From an uncultured Bacteroides sp. (GTDB lineage: Bacteria; Bacteroidota; Bacteroidia; Bacteroidales; Bacteroidaceae): a DNA stretch of 64,000 nucleotides. The first letter of the stretch is position 1; every line of letters begins with the position of its first letter. The stretch is from the NCBI RefSeq assembly GCF_905207245.1, contig NZ_CAJLKP010000013.1, forward strand, positions 1-64,000. Reading direction: 5' to 3'. The translations under genes were made by a program, and so were the position numbers. Of the stretch, positions 60,477-64,000 are shown one piece after another. The notes beneath the pieces were generated by a model. That model was given only the letters and a program-made list of their open reading frames with translations. It was not told where the DNA came from and ran no database searches.

Positions 60477-62096
60477 CTAATACCCCGGGTTCTGCTTTAA
60501 ATTTGAGTTTGTAAGCATAGCCGTATTTGGAATCGGATATAGATTTTTTGAATCTACACTTGCATCATGTGAAAACCATGATTTTTGGGTAAATACCCCA
60601 AAACGAACCATATCCTGTCTGCGCCGGCCTTCTTGTGTAAACTCCCATCCCAACTCATCCAACATTCGTCCATACATGATATCAGCTCCCCCCTCATTAG
60701 TTGTTTGGTAAGTATCACGCCTTCCATAATCATACACACTACCCATTTTTAATTCATCATCCGTAACAATTGCTTTTTCCGGATTATTTTTAAAAGCCCT
60801 TTCACGTACCTTTGTGACCAAAGCACCTGCACCTGGCTGTCCGCTCCTTAATAACGCTTCTGCTTTCATCAATAAAACATCAGCATACCTAAACAAAGGC
60901 CAGTCATTACTCAAACGGTTGGTTATACCCAATGCGTATTCGAATTTCCCCCATCTGTAACCGTCCACCACATCAGACTGGTCGATGCTAGGTACATCCT
61001 TTACATAAGCAAAAGGTTTGCCATTGTCACTTCTGGTTAGGATTTCCCCCGACGATTTATACTGTTGTCCGTAAATGAAATTCTCTTTTAAACGAATATC
61101 GTCCGGATCATAACTTTCTATAAATTGAGGTATTACACAAACTCCCCCCCAAGGCGTATTGGTAAAATTATAGGTAGCTTGGCTCTCCGAAGCCAAAGTA
61201 TACATATGGAAGTCAAAAGCATTCCAGTCAGTTACATAAATTTCATCCATAGGCAGAGCAAAAATAATTTCTTTGGAGTTTTCGTTCTTTGTAACAAATA
61301 TATCCTTCTGGTTTGTTTCCAAAGCATATTCACCTGTCCTTTCAGCAAATGCGATCACTTTGTCGCAAATATCTATACACTTTTGCCATTCTACAGAACC
61401 TGACCATACACCGGCATTAAGATACATTTTGGCAAGTAAAGTATAAGCCCCCCATTTGGTCAAACGACCATAATAGTATCCCCTTGGTGTTTCTGATAAA
61501 AGTGCAACATTATCAGAGATTTCTTTCACAATAAAGTCAAAAACTTCTTTTCGGGATGACTGTACTGGAAGAGACGTATCTTTAAAATCTGTAACGATAG
61601 GAACATTACCGAAAAAGTCAACTAAGATATAATAATAGGAAGCCCTCAATACTTTTAGTTCCGCTACAAGTTTATCTTTAGTCTCACCCACTACATTTAT
61701 TACTCCATCTTCTATTTGAGAAAGCAACCGGTTACAGGTATTTATGCCCGTATAAGTTCGAGACCAAGGTTGTAAAACTGAGTCGTCATCAGTAGTCCAT
61801 GCATGTTGATGCCATCTTTTATACACGCCGCCATCTACCCAGCCATTGCCGCGAGCAGGAATAACATCTTGGTCCGCACACAATTCTTGACCGCGCACCA
61901 CACCATTCCAAAGTAACATCGTTTCGCGCCACGACACATACGCCGCATTTACCAGATAGCTTATATCAGCTTCTGTTTCAGGTTTATATTGTGAGGAAAC
62001 AACATTACCATAACTGTCATCTTTCAGTTCTGTACAAGAGCATACCGTGCAAGATAAAAATAATATAATCAGCCCTTTATATATAATTGTTTTCAT
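60477..62096 (-). CDS. SusD/RagB-family lipoprotein (rhamnosidase-linked locus)
   Basis: Lipobox TVCSC (Cys21). SusD features: WSRTYTGINTCNRLLSQIEDG, LKVLRASYYYILVDFFGNVPIVTDF, and the C-terminal MLDELGWEFTQEGRRRQDMVRFGVF. Ends in NSNLKQNPGY, a common SusD terminus. Partner of the SusC whose stop lies 16 bases upstream. Likely substrate is a rhamnose-containing glycan, judged only from the neighbouring GH78. Confidence 0.92.
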   Translation of the reverse strand: MKTIIYKGLIILFLSCTVCSCTELKDDSYGNVVSSQYKPETEADISYLVNAAYVSWRETMLLWNGVVRGQELCADQDVIPARGNGWVDGGVYKRWHQHAWTTDDDSVLQPWSRTYTGINTCNRLLSQIEDGVINVVGETKDKLVAELKVLRASYYYILVDFFGNVPIVTDFKDTSLPVQSSRKEVFDFIVKEISDNVALLSETPRGYYYGRLTKWGAYTLLAKMYLNAGVWSGSVEWQKCIDICDKVIAFAERTGEYALETNQKDIFVTKNENSKEIIFALPMDEIYVTDWNAFDFHMYTLASESQATYNFTNTPWGGVCVIPQFIESYDPDDIRLKENFIYGQQYKSSGEILTRSDNGKPFAYVKDVPSIDQSDVVDGYRWGKFEYALGITNRLSNDWPLFRYADVLLMKAEALLRSGQPGAGALVTKVRERAFKNNPEKAIVTDDELKMGSVYDYGRRDTYQTTNEGGADIMYGRMLDELGWEFTQEGRRRQDMVRFGVFTQKSWFSHDASVDSKNLYPIPNTAMLTNSNLKQNPGY

Positions 62097-62112
62097 ATCT
62101 TCGATTTTTTAA

Positions 62113-64000
62113 TTAGAATTTAAATCCAACACCAAAAGTAAACGATCTGATACTGGGGTACTGATCTCGGCTATCATATCCCGGATTGAGTCCTGAGGTA
62201 CTTACTTCCGGATCGACACCCTTATATCCCGTTATGGTCAAAGCATTTAATACGGAGCAATACAATCGTATAGATTTCACGTACCTTCCTACATTTTTCA
62301 GTGTATACCCAAGGGTTATATTATCTATTTTCCAATAATCCCCTTTTTCTACATAATAGCTGTTGAATTCCGGATCAACCTCCTTACTAAGCATAGTCTT
62401 CCCAAATATTTTATCATTTACTGACTTCAGACGGTTTTCAAGACGGCTATTCTTTGGATTCTCAAAATACATACGTGCTTCATTAATAATATCAAAATCG
62501 AACGCACCACGCATAGAAATACTCAAATCAAAATTCTTGTATCGTATATAATTATTCCAGCCAGCATATATCTGCGGCAAACCGTTACCAATCACTTTTT
62601 TCTCTTCAGGAGCACGGGAAAATTCATCATACGGTACAGAATTACCATCTTTGTCTTCATAAATCCACTTGCCTTTCTCATCTATGTCTACAATTTTAAA
62701 TCCCCAGAAATTACCAATCTTCTCACCTACCTGTACGCGATGTGAAGAAGTCTTTACCGGTTCGGCCAACCACCCGGTATCAAAGTAATCATAATCTGTT
62801 TTAAAGACACTGCCATCCAAACTCTTTAATTCATTAGAGTTTTTGGAGAAAGTAAAGGTGGTATTCCACTCAAAATCCTTGGTTATGAATGGAATAACAT
62901 TCACAAGAACTTCAACGCCTCTATTCTGCATCTTGCCTCCATTGGCTGTAGTGGTAGGATAAAAATTGGGAGGAGTAGGCACAGTATAGTTATAAATCAA
63001 TCCTTCAACATCACGGCTATAGAAATCAATTGTACCGGAAAGGCGTCCTTTAAGCATGGTAAAATCAAGACCAATATTGGTTTCTCTTTTTTCTTCCCAC
63101 TTCAAGTCCGGATTCGCGTTAGATGCGGGGGCGATGGTCTGCACCCAATTACCGTCTACATAAGCATACTTGTCATATTTCAACATAGCGATGCCCAGAA
63201 AAGGGTTGGCCGGTTGCGAACCGGTGACACCATAGCCTACGCGTAATTTCAAGTCATCAAACAAATTCTGTCCTTCCATAAAAGCCTCCTGAGTGATTCT
63301 CCATCCCACAGAAACCGATGGGAAAAGTCCCCATTCATTATCCGTACCCCATAACTGACTGGCGCCTTCATATCTCAAACTGGCCATCAATAAATATCGG
63401 TCTAAAAAGGAATAGGTGGCACGCCCAAAGAAACCAATCAAGTTAGTAGTTGATTTGGAAGAACTGGCATCAGCCTTACCCAACTTCAAAGCAGAGCCGA
63501 TACCGATGTTATGCCAGCCACCAAAATAATTATCCTGAAAACCATAATTCGCAAAATACATATCTTCATAATCCGTCTCATTGTAACTATATCCTCCCAA
63601 GACAGAAAACTTATGATTCTTAACTGACTTGCTATACAGTGCTGTCAGTTCAAGAAGCTTCTCCATGCGTGTGTTGGCCCCAACCGACGACCATCCGTCA
63701 TAACCATCCCTTAATGCAGAAATATGTTCAAGACTTTCAGAATATCCATGGTTTCTGTTTGAACGGACATATGACATCATGGCAGTCAGTTTCAAATCTT
63801 GAAATGGATTATAAATAATGTTACCCAGATACCGCATCTCTGTATTCTTCACATTACCCTCCGATTCCTCTAAACGGGCAACCGGATTTTCATATTCAAA
63901 CTTATTCAGATTTTCATACCACGATCCATCTTCATTTTTCACAGGATCGGTGGGATTTCTCAAAATAGCCTGACGATAGGCATAACCATTAAAACTGCCT
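62113..64000 (-). CDS. SusC-family TonB-dependent transporter (5' part outside window)
   Basis: C-terminal about 629 residues of an outer-membrane SusC barrel. The frame is open to the window edge (GSFNGYAYRQAILRNPTDP is the first readable part), so signal peptide, TonB box and plug lie beyond 64000. The barrel has family features: VGWRITQEAFMEGQNLFDDLKLRVGYGVTGSQ in outline, ETNIGLDFTMLKGRLSGTIDFYSRD, and the ending SFTFGVGFKF. Transcribed with the SusD gene after it. Confidence 0.92.
   Translation of the reverse strand, partial: GSFNGYAYRQAILRNPTDPVKNEDGSWYENLNKFEYENPVARLEESEGNVKNTEMRYLGNIIYNPFQDLKLTAMMSYVRSNRNHGYSESLEHISALRDGYDGWSSVGANTRMEKLLELTALYSKSVKNHKFSVLGGYSYNETDYEDMYFANYGFQDNYFGGWHNIGIGSALKLGKADASSSKSTTNLIGFFGRATYSFLDRYLLMASLRYEGASQLWGTDNEWGLFPSVSVGWRITQEAFMEGQNLFDDLKLRVGYGVTGSQPANPFLGIAMLKYDKYAYVDGNWVQTIAPASNANPDLKWEEKRETNIGLDFTMLKGRLSGTIDFYSRDVEGLIYNYTVPTPPNFYPTTTANGGKMQNRGVEVLVNVIPFITKDFEWNTTFTFSKNSNELKSLDGSVFKTDYDYFDTGWLAEPVKTSSHRVQVGEKIGNFWGFKIVDIDEKGKWIYEDKDGNSVPYDEFSRAPEEKKVIGNGLPQIYAGWNNYIRYKNFDLSISMRGAFDFDIINEARMYFENPKNSRLENRLKSVNDKIFGKTMLSKEVDPEFNSYYVEKGDYWKIDNITLGYTLKNVGRYVKSIRLYCSVLNALTITGYKGVDPEVSTSGLNPGYDSRDQYPSIRSFTFGVGFKF

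Noticed and set aside
1..64000. tRNA, rRNA and known riboswitches
   Set aside because: I looked for cloverleaf-like segments with conserved arms and for common riboswitch cores in the gaps and saw none. A dedicated search would be needed to exclude small ones.

Overview
The window reads as chromosome of a human-gut type Bacteroides (order Bacteroidales). The reasons are three SusC/SusD pairs, a fimbrillin cluster with DUF3575 and DUF5119 partners, an frdCAB operon of Bacteroides layout, many lipoprotein signals, and promoters of the Bacteroides type (TTTG near -33, TAnnTTTG near -7). No rRNA, tRNA, insertion sequence, prophage or CRISPR array was seen.

Layout. 1-623: a possible small RNA and a short 7-bp-period array. 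624-8029: a polysaccharide-utilisation type operon (IPT/NHL lipoprotein, SusC, SusD, DUF1735/DUF4361-like lipoprotein). 8154-14670: an unrecognised lipoprotein, a macroglobulin-domain protein with a TonB-plug domain, and a large thioredoxin-fold protein. 14679-18893: a decayed zone with a signal-peptide gene remnant, an MmcQ/YjbR protein, a GH43-like/discoidin lipoprotein, and a truncated transglutaminase-like lipoprotein fused to an AAA ATPase that has lost its start. 18868-32495: mostly housekeeping genes (MscS channel, Ca/Na antiporter, acetyltransferase, parE-coaD-S41 protease, PAP2 phosphatase, AraC regulator, frdCAB). 32602-38716: a sensor kinase divergent from an orphan outer-membrane barrel, and a second AraC regulator. 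38848-41784: a fimbrillin cluster. 42632-54344: an eight-gene locus of ECF sigma factor, FecR anti-sigma, SusC with an STN domain, SusD, two glycerophosphodiester phosphodiesterases, a PKD/PQQ-propeller lipoprotein and a GlpT-type transporter. 54468-56456: an AAA ATPase and a cupin. 56608-64000: a GH78 alpha-L-rhamnosidase and a SusCD pair that runs off the right edge.

Two things stand out. First, the 42.6-54.3 kb locus makes sense as an inducible system that binds glycerophosphodiesters at the surface, hydrolyses them in the envelope and imports glycerol 3-phosphate. Second, many intergenic gaps hold degenerate arrays of a short word repeated at an exact spacing (7, 8, 11, 15 or 22 bp). Most have both orientations of the word, and most start just after the stop codon of a + strand gene. 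The words differ from gap to gap but the architecture is the same. Related tracts reach into coding sequence: the end of one AraC gene and a heptad insert in the rhamnosidase. I know of no described element that matches these arrays.

All calls come from reading the sequence. Family names are from recognition of motifs and have not been searched.
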